This document shows, piece by piece, positions 43,449 to 53,018 of a stretch of DNA of 64,000 nucleotides. A model generated the notes under the pieces. The model had not been told where the DNA came from. It saw only the letters and a program-made list of their open reading frames with translations, and searched no databases. The DNA comes from Oceanipulchritudo coccoides (lineage in GTDB: Bacteria; Verrucomicrobiota; Verrucomicrobiia; Opitutales; Oceanipulchritudinaceae). The position numbers were made by a program, and so were the translations under genes. The stretch covers positions 883,531 to 947,530 of the forward strand of contig NZ_JAAGNX010000001.1 in the NCBI RefSeq assembly GCF_010500615.1, read 5' to 3'. Positions within the stretch are counted from its first letter, which is position 1. Every line of letters begins with the position of its first letter.

Positions 43449-44771
43449 ATGAAATATCTCCCAAAACAAATCCTTGTATACACACTGCCATTGATGGCTG
43501 CCCTGAGCGCAAATGCCGCGAATTTCATAGGCCCGGATGGTGGTCTCTGGAGTGACGGGGCGAACTGGGACACGGGATCTGTCCCGGCGGCATCCGAGGA
43601 AGCCCGTCATTCCATAGCTGAAAACCGCAGCATCGACATTGACGGGGACTATACCATCAGGTCGTTGCTGGACGGATTTGCCGATGGCGGCTTAACCCTT
43701 GGCGGAACCGGCACACTGACGGTGGACGTTGCCTCCGCAGCCGAGACGAAGGGGCTTGATAATGCGACCGGCAATGCTGGAAATTTTCTTCAGGTAAACG
43801 GCAATATTGAAGTCAACAACTCGGGTGCGGGACGGACCATCATCCGCAACTCGAACAGTGCCTCGAATGTCTTCCGCTTCAATCCCGGCAGTAATCTGAT
43901 CCTCACGACGGGTCTGACAACACGAGGAAACATCGGTTTTATTGAATTCAATGGCAAGGTGAGCGGAGGTCCGCTCTTTATCGGATCAAACAACCCGACT
44001 TTCAATGAGGGACATGACAGCACCGAGTTGAACTCGGTGGTCTTCTTCAATGGCGGAGTTCTGAAAATCAACGGTGGCACAGTCCTCGCGCCTGCGGGAA
44101 AGTTCCAGGTAAACGGGACCAACACCAAACTCGAACTCAACGGTGCAAACTCGGTGAACGGGGCCTTCTTTTCAATTGCCGGATCAAATGACCTGCTGGT
44201 TGACATTAATTCCGACCAAGAGGATCTGGGTGGATTCGTTATGACAACTGGTTCGCTCAGTTTTGATGTCGACCCGGCTGTGACCAAAGTCAACTTTGCC
44301 AGCTCATTTTTCCGTGAATGGGGTACGGGGACCGTGACCATCACGGGCTTCAAGGAAAATACCATCCGCTTCGGAGTAAATGGCGCCGGGCTCACCAGTG
44401 AGCAATTGTCGGCCATTAATGGCGGTATTTACAGCCTTTCTCCCGATGGCTATCTTACTGAGGCAGCTTTTGAATATTGGGCCCGATTTGAAGTCGATGC
44501 AGAGGGATGGGTTTCCCTGAGTCCATGGATTGACGAGAATGCTTACGTCAACACGGCGCCCTTCATCGGGATTGAGAATATCGGTTGGACCTACATGGAC
44601 GAAGCAGTTGGTGTCCGGGGAAGAGGTTGGATTTACTTCTATGATCTGGAGGCCCTGGACATATCCGTCGTCGATGGCACGGATTATGGATACAGTTCCA
44701 CCTTGGAAAATTGGGTTTACCTGCCTTTTGATATTTCGGGGGAGACAGCTTCCTGGTTATTTCTGTTTTAA
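43449..44771 (+). CDS. Secreted beta-rich protein, paralogue 1 (aromatic C-terminal module)
   Basis: 440 residues. A signal peptide (cleavage near ALSANA) is followed by a body of about 310 residues with repeated Gly/Asn/Thr strands, starting LWSDGANWDTGSVPA, an autotransporter-like beta-helix style. Shared blocks with the genes at 51586 and 53019 include KFQVNGTNTKLELNGAN, LLVDINSDQEDLGGF and IRFGVNGAGLTSEQL. After SPDGYL the homology stops and a Trp/Tyr-rich end follows (IGWTYMDEA, GRGWIYFYD, LENWVYLPF), like the C-terminus at 20316-21365. It could coat the cell surface or bind glycan. It is divergent from the regulator and 12 bp before the beta-helix gene. Confidence 0.8.
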   Translation: MKYLPKQILVYTLPLMAALSANAANFIGPDGGLWSDGANWDTGSVPAASEEARHSIAENRSIDIDGDYTIRSLLDGFADGGLTLGGTGTLTVDVASAAETKGLDNATGNAGNFLQVNGNIEVNNSGAGRTIIRNSNSASNVFRFNPGSNLILTTGLTTRGNIGFIEFNGKVSGGPLFIGSNNPTFNEGHDSTELNSVVFFNGGVLKINGGTVLAPAGKFQVNGTNTKLELNGANSVNGAFFSIAGSNDLLVDINSDQEDLGGFVMTTGSLSFDVDPAVTKVNFASSFFREWGTGTVTITGFKENTIRFGVNGAGLTSEQLSAINGGIYSLSPDGYLTEAAFEYWARFEVDAEGWVSLSPWIDENAYVNTAPFIGIENIGWTYMDEAVGVRGRGWIYFYDLEALDISVVDGTDYGYSSTLENWVYLPFDISGETASWLFLF

Positions 44772-44783
44772 ATAAGCCCAAAC

Positions 44784-46406
44784 GTGCAACACCCCAAGTT
44801 TTCCTTCCCTTTCTTTAATCCTGCCAAGAAGGGTCCAGTTACTCTGGTTCTCTGCCTTCTTTGCTTCCTGTTGGCGTCTCCGGTCTCAGCGAATAAATTG
44901 CAATGGGCTATCGACCAGGCGGTGAAGAGTGGACAGACGATGATCAAGCTCCCGGCTGGGCGCTATGAGTTGGCACCGGTCAATGGATCACACCTTAGGT
45001 TTGCTGGTTTGAAGGATGTGACTATCGACGCACGCGATGTGGAGATTGTCTGCACCGAGACCACGGTGGCAGTGAATATTTTAAACTGCAAAAACCTGCG
45101 TATCGTCGGGTTGACAGTTGATTACGACCCACTCCCTTTCACACAGGGCCGCATCGTGGAGATTGCGGAGGACCGGAAGTCCCACGTTATTGAGATCACG
45201 GATGGCTTTCCTCCTGCGGACAAGGCCTATGTCTTCAAGCATGCCGTCTATACACCGGAGGGTGAGCTTCGCTTCGGGAACTATTACCGCTTTCAACTGG
45301 AAGTCCTTTCCCCGAAGCGCCTCAGGATCTTTGGTCTGCCTTCCCACGTGGATGGAGGTGAGCAAATCGGCGACACCGTTGTTGTTGGAGCGCAGCACTT
45401 GAATGGGCCCTACATTCCCCATGCGATCATCACGAAAAACTCAGTGGGGACGGTCTTTTATGAGGTGACGCTTTATAGTTCCCCTTGTTTCGGGTTCTTC
45501 GAAGTCGCCTCTTCCGAATCAGTCTACATGAACTGTGTCATTGACCGCAGGGAAGGGCGCATGCGGTCACTGAATGCGGATGCCTTTCACAGCAAGCATG
45601 CGGAAGTCGGACCAAAGATAGTAAACTGCAAAGCCATGTGGCAGTCTGACGACTGCGTGAACATTTGCGGGGACTACTATTTGGTTGCGAGCGGAAAGGG
45701 CCGCAAGTGGCGGCTTCTCGGGAACAGGGAATTTCATCTGAAACCGGGTGACCCGTTGGAACTTGTCACCCCTGAGGGCAAGCGCCTGCCGGATGCGGTG
45801 GTAATTTCCGTGGAGAAGGAGGGAGAGGTCAGCGCAAAGGACCGGGCCTTTTTCAACGCTCTCAATTTAAACCAAAAGGTTAAGAACAGCATGAGAGCTG
45901 TTTATTCGGTTGAATTGGACCACGATGTGGACCTGCCGCCCGGCAGCGTAATGGCTTCGACTAAACGGAAGGGAAACGGATTTGCGGTGATGAATTGTAC
46001 CTTCGGCAATGTGCGATCCCGGGGAATCTTGATCAAGGCAAGCGAAGGAGAAATCAGTAAAAATCTCATTGTCAACACCCACATGCAATCCATCAAGATC
46101 TCACCGGAGTACCACTGGCTTGAATCGGGATTCAGCCGGAATCTGGTCGTTAAGGGGAACCGGATCATCAATCCCGGCAGGGAAGCCATTTCGATTAAGG
46201 GCGTTGGCCCGCATCCCGGACACGAGAATATTGATGTGATCAACAATTCGATCCAGACCGGCGTATTTCCCGCGGTCAACATCCAGTCGGTACGAAACGG
46301 GAAAGTTTCTTCCAATGAGATCCGCTCAATGGACGGCACGCTCCAAACCGACGCCATCGAGGTGAAGTTTTGTGAGAATTTTGAGACAAATCATGAAATC
46401 AACTAA
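44784..46406 (+). CDS. Secreted right-handed beta-helix protein (GH110-related)
   Basis: 540 residues from a GTG at 44784. After a signal peptide comes the start LQWAIDQAVKSGQTMIKLPAG and a long series of beta-helix turns. It shares the key block of the GH110-like proteins in the locus: ADAFHSKHAEVG, then WQSDDCVNICGDYYL with a D-D pair and Asn-x-x-Gly, and RSRGILIKASEGEI. The Asp pair and DAFH in this order resemble the GH110 catalytic region, so it is probably an alpha-galactosidase-like or related glycanase, though substitutions (I-C-G for the usual I/V-H-G) leave activity open. It overlaps the next sulfatase gene by 14 bp. Confidence 0.75.
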   Translation: MQHPKFSFPFFNPAKKGPVTLVLCLLCFLLASPVSANKLQWAIDQAVKSGQTMIKLPAGRYELAPVNGSHLRFAGLKDVTIDARDVEIVCTETTVAVNILNCKNLRIVGLTVDYDPLPFTQGRIVEIAEDRKSHVIEITDGFPPADKAYVFKHAVYTPEGELRFGNYYRFQLEVLSPKRLRIFGLPSHVDGGEQIGDTVVVGAQHLNGPYIPHAIITKNSVGTVFYEVTLYSSPCFGFFEVASSESVYMNCVIDRREGRMRSLNADAFHSKHAEVGPKIVNCKAMWQSDDCVNICGDYYLVASGKGRKWRLLGNREFHLKPGDPLELVTPEGKRLPDAVVISVEKEGEVSAKDRAFFNALNLNQKVKNSMRAVYSVELDHDVDLPPGSVMASTKRKGNGFAVMNCTFGNVRSRGILIKASEGEISKNLIVNTHMQSIKISPEYHWLESGFSRNLVVKGNRIINPGREAISIKGVGPHPGHENIDVINNSIQTGVFPAVNIQSVRNGKVSSNEIRSMDGTLQTDAIEVKFCENFETNHEIN

Positions 46407-47856
46407 GGGAACGCTCCTGGTATTCGTCTGGAGCGCAGTGTTCCTTTCGATCAATGCTGTAGCAGCATACAACTCCCATTTGCTGGAGCCCGTTGAAAGT
46501 CCCGGGCAACCCAACATCCTTTGGATATACATCGAGGACACGAATGCGTGGATGAGTTGCTACGGGGACACGGTGATCCAGACCCCGAATATTGACCAGC
46601 TGGCCGGTGAGGGAATCCGCTTCAACCGGGCCTACATGACATCGGGAGTCTGTTCGCCGACGCGCTCGGCCATTATCACGGGAATGTACCAGACTTCCAT
46701 TGGGGCGCACGAACACTACAGTTCCTTCTCCATGTTCCGCGGGAACAAGATGGAAGTGTGGGACCCCAACCATCTCGGTGTTAAGACCCTGCCGGAGATA
46801 TTCCGTGCCGCGGGTTACTACACATTCAATGAGGGAAAATTTCACTACAATTTTGTTTTCGACCCGGACACACTCTATCATCGGCACGCCGAGAAAATGG
46901 GGTTCAAGGGGGCCGAAAACGGGACCGAATGGACCGGCCGCAAGCCGGGCCAACCTTTCTTCGGGCAGATCCAGTTAATAGGAGGGAAGTTTAAGAATCC
47001 GGAACCGGTTGTGAAACCCGAGGATGTCCAGGTGCATCCCTACTATCCGGACCATCCGATCATCCGGGAAGTAACGGCAAATCACTACAACACAATCCTC
47101 GAGCTGGACAAGGAGTTGGAGACAATCGTGGCAGCCCTTAAGCGGGACGGCCTGTATGAAAACACGGTCATCTTTTTCTTCTCGGACCACGGATGCAATC
47201 TGCCACGACACAAACAGTTTCTTTATGATGAAAGCATTCGCGTCCCGTTTATTCTCGCTGGTCCGAAGGTACCCGCCGGAAAGGTCCGCGACGATCTCGT
47301 CAGCTCCCTTGACATCAGCGCCACCTCCCTTGAGCTGGCGAATATTCCCGTGCCAGACAACATGCACGGCATGGACATGCTGGCGGATGGCTTTCATCGG
47401 GATTACGTGATTGCCGCCCGCGACCGCTGCGATTTCACCATTGATCGCATTCGTGCGGTTACCTCCAAGCGCTACAAGTATATCCGCAACTTCATGACGG
47501 ATCGCCCTTATCTGCAGCCGAACTACCGGAGCGATTGGCCGGAAATGCAGATTCTTGAGGAATTGTATCAGCAGGGCGAACTCAACGAGATCCAGGCGCA
47601 TTTTGCCGGGCCTGAAAGGCCTGCTGAGGAGTTCTACGACCTGCAGGAAGATCCCCATGAGACCATTAATCTCGTGCATTCGGTTAAACGGGAGCATGCT
47701 GTCGCCCTTGCTGAGCACAGGGACATTCTCAATCGCTGGATTCTTGAAACTGATGACAAGGGTCGCTTCCCTGAATCGGAAAACGCCCTCCGGGCGGTCA
47801 TTGACCGGTGGGGGGACAAGGCCGTTAATCCGGAATACGACGAAGTCCGGAATTAA
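46393..47856 (+). CDS. Sulfatase (formylglycine type) 4
   Basis: About 487 residues from the ATG at 46393, inside the end of the beta-helix gene. A Sec-type leader, PNILWIYIEDTNAWMSCYGD with the metal site, and GVCSPTRSAIITGMYQ with the formylglycine Cys (C-x-P-T-R). The later SDHGCNLPRHKQFLYDESIRVPF resembles N-sulfoglucosamine sulfohydrolase-like members. It is co-transcribed with the paralogue and beta-helix genes from 43449 on, and converges with the beta-helix gene at 47912, 55 bp apart. Confidence 0.93.
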   Translation: MKSTKGTLLVFVWSAVFLSINAVAAYNSHLLEPVESPGQPNILWIYIEDTNAWMSCYGDTVIQTPNIDQLAGEGIRFNRAYMTSGVCSPTRSAIITGMYQTSIGAHEHYSSFSMFRGNKMEVWDPNHLGVKTLPEIFRAAGYYTFNEGKFHYNFVFDPDTLYHRHAEKMGFKGAENGTEWTGRKPGQPFFGQIQLIGGKFKNPEPVVKPEDVQVHPYYPDHPIIREVTANHYNTILELDKELETIVAALKRDGLYENTVIFFFSDHGCNLPRHKQFLYDESIRVPFILAGPKVPAGKVRDDLVSSLDISATSLELANIPVPDNMHGMDMLADGFHRDYVIAARDRCDFTIDRIRAVTSKRYKYIRNFMTDRPYLQPNYRSDWPEMQILEELYQQGELNEIQAHFAGPERPAEEFYDLQEDPHETINLVHSVKREHAVALAEHRDILNRWILETDDKGRFPESENALRAVIDRWGDKAVNPEYDEVRN

Positions 47857-47911
47857 GCTTAAGTTCCGCTCCCGCTTCCAGTTGATGATACAATTTCTGG
47901 ACAAGTAGCCG

Positions 47912-49768
47912 TCACTGACCGATGCGCAACCTCATGAACTGCGCCGAAGATTCACCCACTGAAAGACGGTTCGTCACCTTCTCGAAGAGCCCATCACCGA
48001 TAGTCTCGCTGCCAGTTTCTTTGACGCGATCGGTGTCCCAGCCCTCGAGGAGTAAGGCTTCAGTCGCCTCCACCCGATAGTTGATCCCTCGAGAGACATG
48101 ATCTCGACGACGCCGGTAAACATATTCCAAATAAACAGAACCTGATTCAGCAGTCATCTTGAAGGCAGGTTGGATAACTGAGGCATCCCGAATGGTGGGA
48201 TCACCCCCCAGCGCATATTCCATGAAATTGCTGAAGCCATCAGGTTCCAGATCGGCAGTTTCAAGAGCATCCTGGCTGGTCACTCCATGTCCCTTGATCC
48301 AGATCGCATAGTCGGGGGGCTCTGAAACGATTTCCGAGGCAACTGAATGATTTCCTGAAAAATCCACCGATTCGATGTAATAGCTGTGGATGATTCCGTC
48401 CAGTGCCCAGAGGTCGTTATAAACTGTATCCGTTGTGATGGCATACTCCCACCAGACTCCATTCAGCTGCCGGTAGATCTGGTAGAAATGCAGGTCTGGC
48501 TCTGTGTTTGCATCCCAGCTCAGCCGGCAGGTACCGGAGCCATCGACCAGCGAAAGCCCGATCGGTTGGGCAGGGGCAATCGCCTCTGCACCAGCATCAC
48601 CAGCCCCTTCGATGGGGCCGCGTGAAACAATGACGTTTCCCTCAAAGCGAATATTGCTGGCCTCTTCTGTCATCAGGATGCCCCGCGCAAAGCTGTCGCG
48701 GAAGACACAGTTTCTAACAACACCGCCATTCACATTGAAGAAGGCCACACAATCATCCCCGGTCGATTCGATGTAGCAATTTTCAACTACCATGTTCGTG
48801 GACACCGCATCAGGTGAAGGCTGGCCCATTTGTGGGCCTCCCGCGGGGGATGACAGACAGGGCGTTTGCCCGTTGATGGGCGGTGAACGTTCGAAACGGC
48901 AACCGGTAAAGCGCACATTACTGGTTCCTTGGCGAAAAACACCGCGGGTCGAATGTGTCCACTTCATGTTTTCAAATATAATGTCATCCGAATCACTGAA
49001 CCAGAAAGTGTTTCCGGTGTGCTTGGATTTGATGGCAACGTATTCGCCAATTTCATAATTGGTAAATTCACCTGCAAAGGCTCTGACCATGCGCCAGGTC
49101 ACAATTCCCTCAGGGCTCGTGGACAATGCGTATGAATCGGTTTCCGACCATCTCACTTGTTCATTCTTTCCGTCGGTAATAACGAGCGGGTCTGTCTTAC
49201 TGGCCGTGTAGCGGCGCAAATACAATCCCTGCGGAGCCGACCAGCGAACAATCTCATCCGGCATGGGGAAGCCGTCATGGATTTCCAGATCGATGTAATC
49301 AGGGTTCGCATCCAAGTTCACTGCCACGACCGTGCCTTGGCTGACTGTATACTGGGCCCGCGTCATATGCATGTCGCGGAAGGTGACGTGCGCCAAGTTT
49401 CTACCGTAAATCTGAGTAGTGTCAGTGTCGGAGAAAACCAGCACGGTCTCCTCCATTCCCGCACCCTGAAAGATTAGCCGACCTTCGTCTGCAGGGCCAA
49501 GGAGGTAGCCGTTTCTAAGATCAATGCTTCTTCCATCAGCCCCGGTAATGTCATAGGTTCCCGCAGGTATGTGAATGATGATCGTGTCATCCGGTGTAGT
49601 CAAAAAATGGTCATGCGCAGCTGTGATGGCGCTGTCGAATCCCGATTCGGAAATTCCCCAGTCAGCCAGATCCCAATTCACCGTGGCCGCGGTGGCTTGG
49701 AAGGGGAGGCACGCTGTAAATACCATCAAGCTATTGAGGCTGGCTTTCATAGTTTTTCGCTTCTTCAC
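47912..49768 (-). CDS. Secreted beta-helix protein with FN3-like and C-terminal modules
   Basis: 618 residues; a second ATG at 49750 may be the start. A signal sequence is followed by a beta-helix of about 380 residues with TGDDCVAFFNVNGGVV and ARGILMTEEASNIRFEGN, a relative of the GH110-like group but with N-V-N-G in place of N-V-H-G. Then come a fibronectin-III-like segment (about residues 395-480; PIGLSLVDGSGTCRLSWD) and a C-terminal domain ending SSAQFMRLRIG. It may act on or bind the glycan backbone. It is the last gene of the minus-strand group after sulfatase 5. Confidence 0.72.
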   Translation of the reverse strand: MKKRKTMKASLNSLMVFTACLPFQATAATVNWDLADWGISESGFDSAITAAHDHFLTTPDDTIIIHIPAGTYDITGADGRSIDLRNGYLLGPADEGRLIFQGAGMEETVLVFSDTDTTQIYGRNLAHVTFRDMHMTRAQYTVSQGTVVAVNLDANPDYIDLEIHDGFPMPDEIVRWSAPQGLYLRRYTASKTDPLVITDGKNEQVRWSETDSYALSTSPEGIVTWRMVRAFAGEFTNYEIGEYVAIKSKHTGNTFWFSDSDDIIFENMKWTHSTRGVFRQGTSNVRFTGCRFERSPPINGQTPCLSSPAGGPQMGQPSPDAVSTNMVVENCYIESTGDDCVAFFNVNGGVVRNCVFRDSFARGILMTEEASNIRFEGNVIVSRGPIEGAGDAGAEAIAPAQPIGLSLVDGSGTCRLSWDANTEPDLHFYQIYRQLNGVWWEYAITTDTVYNDLWALDGIIHSYYIESVDFSGNHSVASEIVSEPPDYAIWIKGHGVTSQDALETADLEPDGFSNFMEYALGGDPTIRDASVIQPAFKMTAESGSVYLEYVYRRRRDHVSRGINYRVEATEALLLEGWDTDRVKETGSETIGDGLFEKVTNRLSVGESSAQFMRLRIGQ

Positions 49769-49811
49769 CCAGCCCGCTAATTGGAATCACGACGAAGTCC
49801 GGAACGTCGGA

Positions 49812-51518
49812 CTAGCGGACTGATTTATCCGGTCCGCTGCTTCCGGATTCGGGGATAAAGGGCTCTTTCTCAACCTTGGTCAACAGCATGTGATAATCAT
49901 CCTGTTGGCTGGTGACAGGTTCCTTTAATCCGGCAAGCCATTCGCGCATGACTTCGTCCATTGCCTCAACCTTGTCCCAATGCTTGGCCGCCACATTGTA
50001 GCGTTGCTGCCGGTCCATACTGGTGTCGTAAAGCATAACTTGGGCGGGAAGGCCGTCCGGGAGGCTTTCATACAAGCCGGCCCGGGTGGGGGTGACGCGC
50101 ATGAAGAGGTGCGTCCCGTCAAAATGCCAGGCGTACAAGGGAGCCTTTATGCCGTCGCGCGTATTGTTTTCACCATTTCCTTCGTAGTAGTATGACCAGC
50201 GTGAAGACTGGATGCTTACGGAGTTGAGGAAATCGCGTGGACCTTCCTCCTCTTCACCAGTAAGGTAAGGGATAAAGCTTTTGCCGCTTATGCCATCGGG
50301 TATGGCAACGTCCGCATGGTCGAGGATGGTCGGCATCAAGTCGGCCAGGCTGATAATCTCCTCAGTGATGCCGGTCTGTTTGATGCTTTTTCCCCAGATA
50401 ACGAGCGGAACATTCAATCCGCCAAACCATCCGGTCCCTTTGCCTCCACGGTTCGGTGCATTGTAGGGCGGCACGTCATACAACGTGCACCCATTGTCGG
50501 TCGTGAAGAGGAACAGGGTGTTCTCCAATTCGCCATTTGCCTCAAGGGCAGCGAAGATTTGGCGGATGCCCTCATCCATGGCCAGCATGTGGCCGGCATA
50601 CTCGTCAGTGAACCGGTTTCCCGTATCAAACTTTTCGCTGTAGTGCTTTGGAGGGGGAACAATCCCGCCGTGGAGGGTCATGGGGGCGTAATAGAGGAAG
50701 AAGGGCTTGTCCTCCTTCATGGCCGAATCGATGAATTGCGTGGCCTTGTCGCTCAGCAAATCGGTCAAAAACTCCCCGGGCGGACGGGGCGGTACGCGCT
50801 CATGGTTTTCCCAAAGTTCCTCCGCCTCGAAATACTTGCTGTCGTGGCTGTTGAAGCCGTAGTAATAATCAAATCCCCTGTCCAGGGGATGTTGCCCGGG
50901 AAAGGAGGAGCTCTGGTATCCTGATCCTTTAAGAATGTTCCTCAATTCTGGCCAGCGGCCTTTGTAGAATTGAGGAATCGGCAGGGATTCGCCCAGTTCT
51001 TCGGTCCAGGCCTTTTCGATGAGTGTAGGGTCCTTCTTCGCGACATGCCATTTCCCGATCATCGCTGTGGTGTACCCTGCCGCCTTCAGGGGCTCCGCCA
51101 TGACGACCCGGTCAGCTGGTATGCCATAGTCGTCAACATCCCGGTTCCAGTAAGCGCCCCATTCCTGTTGGAAGGTGCCGGTCAATAATCCCGCCCGGCT
51201 CGGAGCGCACAGGGAGGCTGTGGAAAAACAGTTGTCAAAGATGATCCCTTCATCGGCCAACTTGTCCAGGAACGGCATGCAGTTACGCGCCGCCTTGATG
51301 TGCTCGATCGGATCGACTTCTCCCAGATGGCCCCGCTTTTCCGCGTAGGAAGCGAGGATTTCCGGCTCGAGATCGTTCACCTGCAGGCGGTCCGCATGGA
51401 AGGGAAACCATCCCGTTCCAATGTCATCGGCCATGATCAGCACAACATTTGGCTGGTCGGCTTGCAGGGATACGGTTGCCAGCAGGCAGGGAAGTAACGA
51501 TTTTAGAAGATTAGACAT
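49812..51518 (-). CDS. Sulfatase (formylglycine type) 5
   Basis: 568 residues. A signal peptide (SLLPCLLATVSLQA) is followed by PNVVLIMADDIGTGWFPF with the metal site, SLCAPSRAGLLTG with the formylglycine Cys, GKWHVAKKDP and TDNGCTLYDVPPYNAPNRGGKG. It is the longest of the five, with an insertion after the maturation motif. It is an arylsulfatase-like enzyme. It lies between the PEP-CTERM paralogue (67 bp upstream) and the beta-helix gene (43 bp downstream) on the minus strand. Confidence 0.93.
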   Translation of the reverse strand: MSNLLKSLLPCLLATVSLQADQPNVVLIMADDIGTGWFPFHADRLQVNDLEPEILASYAEKRGHLGEVDPIEHIKAARNCMPFLDKLADEGIIFDNCFSTASLCAPSRAGLLTGTFQQEWGAYWNRDVDDYGIPADRVVMAEPLKAAGYTTAMIGKWHVAKKDPTLIEKAWTEELGESLPIPQFYKGRWPELRNILKGSGYQSSSFPGQHPLDRGFDYYYGFNSHDSKYFEAEELWENHERVPPRPPGEFLTDLLSDKATQFIDSAMKEDKPFFLYYAPMTLHGGIVPPPKHYSEKFDTGNRFTDEYAGHMLAMDEGIRQIFAALEANGELENTLFLFTTDNGCTLYDVPPYNAPNRGGKGTGWFGGLNVPLVIWGKSIKQTGITEEIISLADLMPTILDHADVAIPDGISGKSFIPYLTGEEEEGPRDFLNSVSIQSSRWSYYYEGNGENNTRDGIKAPLYAWHFDGTHLFMRVTPTRAGLYESLPDGLPAQVMLYDTSMDRQQRYNVAAKHWDKVEAMDEVMREWLAGLKEPVTSQQDDYHMLLTKVEKEPFIPESGSSGPDKSVR

Positions 51519-51585
51519 AGATTGGCCCTGTTGAGTGTTAAGACAGTCAACCTGAATAAGGACTTAGCTGGAAGCAGCAATTGTT

Positions 51586-52728
51586 TTAGCGGCGCTTGCG
51601 GCGCACCATAATGAAGCCAAGGGCCAATCCTCCTGCCAGCAGGGCAAAGGTGGAGGGCTCCGGAACGGCTGTCAGGAAGCCACTGCTATCAAGGGAGTAT
51701 GCGCCGCCGTCGATGGCTGTAAGTTGATTTAAAGTCAGTCCGTTTGCATCTGTTCCAAAGCGAATGACCCCTTCCTGGAAGCCGGTAATGGCGATAGTGC
51801 CGCCAGCCCAATTCGACTCAAAGGCGGAACTGTCATCGAAGGCGAGCAGGGTGACGGAAGGATCCAAATCGATGGTCAGCGTTCCCCCGATGTCGATGAG
51901 GTCTCCCATGTTATTCTGGTCTGCGTTCACATCGACCAGGAAAGCATTGGTGCCGGAGACAACAATGTTTGCATCGTTTACGGCGTCGGCGGCATTCAGC
52001 TCCAGTTCGGCATTACTCGTGTTGACCTGGAATTTCCGCCCCGTATTCAGGACAGTACCTCCGTCAACGGCGACTTTGGCGGCACCAAGAAGAACAAAAT
52101 CCTGTCCGAAATTTGAACTGTTGTGCCCAACCCCGAAGGAAACGTTCGACGAGTTGATTCGAATGGCCGCCAAACTGGGTTGCAGGATACCATTCAGTTG
52201 ATATTCGCCGCCAGCAGCCTGCTCTATCTGTACAAGGGAGTTTACGGTCAGCCTGCTGGTCGTATCAAAAAGCATGATATTGCCAGCGGAATTGTTATTC
52301 TTGAAATAGGTGATGCCACCGAGAGTGTTATTCACGGTGAGGTTGATGTTATTGAACCGAAGCGTGCTGCCGGAAGTGCCGGTTGCGTTTACGAGGCCAT
52401 CGGCGTTGGCAGCGGTATTGATGTCGACGGTCAAGCTACCACCGGCGCTAGCGTACAATGTATGAACAAACCCTGCACCGCCAAAGCCATCAGTGTATTT
52501 GTTGATCGTGTAATTGCCGTCAACAAGGTTGATCGCCAGGTCTGAACCGCCGAAGAAACCGGCTGTATCCCCATTGGTCGTGGGAACTCCGTCGGGATTC
52601 CAGTTTGCGGCATCGCCCCACACGTTGGAGCTGGGTTCACCATTGTCCCAGGAATAGCTTAAGGCATGGGAGGTTTGGAAGGCCAAAAGAAGGATGGATG
52701 AGGTTGTGATAAGGGTTATTCTATTCAT
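51586..52728 (-). CDS. Secreted beta-rich protein, paralogue 2 (PEP-CTERM)
   Basis: 380 residues. A signal peptide (about residues 1-22) is followed by the same beta-rich body as the genes at 43449 and 53019 (for example SNVWGDAANWNPDGVPTT, NVSFGVGHNSSNFGQDFVL, KFQVNTSNAELELNAAD). The protein ends VPEPSTFALLAGGLALGF then VRRKRR: a Pro-Glu-Pro motif, a membrane helix and an Arg/Lys tail, the PEP-CTERM signal sorted by exosortase/EpsH. No exosortase gene is in the window. Operator candidate 3 lies 94 bp upstream of its start. It is presumably displayed at or released from the cell surface. Confidence 0.85.
   Translation of the reverse strand: MNRITLITTSSILLLAFQTSHALSYSWDNGEPSSNVWGDAANWNPDGVPTTNGDTAGFFGGSDLAINLVDGNYTINKYTDGFGGAGFVHTLYASAGGSLTVDINTAANADGLVNATGTSGSTLRFNNINLTVNNTLGGITYFKNNNSAGNIMLFDTTSRLTVNSLVQIEQAAGGEYQLNGILQPSLAAIRINSSNVSFGVGHNSSNFGQDFVLLGAAKVAVDGGTVLNTGRKFQVNTSNAELELNAADAVNDANIVVSGTNAFLVDVNADQNNMGDLIDIGGTLTIDLDPSVTLLAFDDSSAFESNWAGGTIAITGFQEGVIRFGTDANGLTLNQLTAIDGGAYSLDSSGFLTAVPEPSTFALLAGGLALGFIMVRRKRR
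51690..52728. repeat. Tandem duplication unit A (paralogue 2 body)
   Basis: The DNA of this stretch is closely similar to 53170-54215; long runs are identical, such as CAGTTTGCGGCATC, and the two share the same 94-95 bp distance from gene start to operator. The similarity ends just before the C-terminal coding part of each gene, which differs. Confidence 0.75.
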
Positions 52729-52821
52729 GATTTGCTAGGAGCTTTGGATTGGTTTCTTTGTGACTCGATTTCCACTCAAGTCCAAAGATAGGCAAAGAGA
52801 AGGGCGATCTGCGGAATTGTA

Positions 52822-52833
52822 TGTTACGTAGCA
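52822..52833 (-). promoter_or_regulatory. LacI-type operator candidate 3
   Basis: TGTTACGTAGCA, one to two bases different from the other four sites, 94 bp upstream of the PEP-CTERM paralogue. A TACAAT hexamer that could serve as -10 follows directly in the direction of the gene. Confidence 0.6.
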
Positions 52834-52958
52834 TTCGGCGGATATAAATGGGCACTCCGGCAAGGCGGTTTCTGAAGAAAGTTTCCAGCCGGAGAAGCAT
52901 TACCTTGACCGGGAATAAAACCCGGAAAATTCGTGACGAGGAAGGGGGTCAAGATTCA

Positions 52959-53003
52959 TGTTATCCCTCAGGAAAGGGGTGGGCGCCTTTCCTGAGGATA
53001 ACA
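52959..53003. terminator. Long inverted repeat downstream of paralogue 3
   Basis: TGTTATCCCTCAGGAAAGG pairs with CCTTTCCTGAGGATAACA around an 8-nt loop, giving about 18 pairs with one bulged C. It lies 16 bp past the stop of the minus-strand gene at 53019. No T-run follows on that strand, so it is either a terminator-like or an mRNA-stabilising hairpin. Confidence 0.55.
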
Positions 53004-53018
53004 GGTTGAATTTACCGA

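Noticed and set aside
46975-47904. 309-codon open frame antisense to sulfatase 4
   Set aside because: It mirrors the sulfatase coding frame; the sulfatase has clear catalytic motifs and a signal peptide, so this one is discarded.
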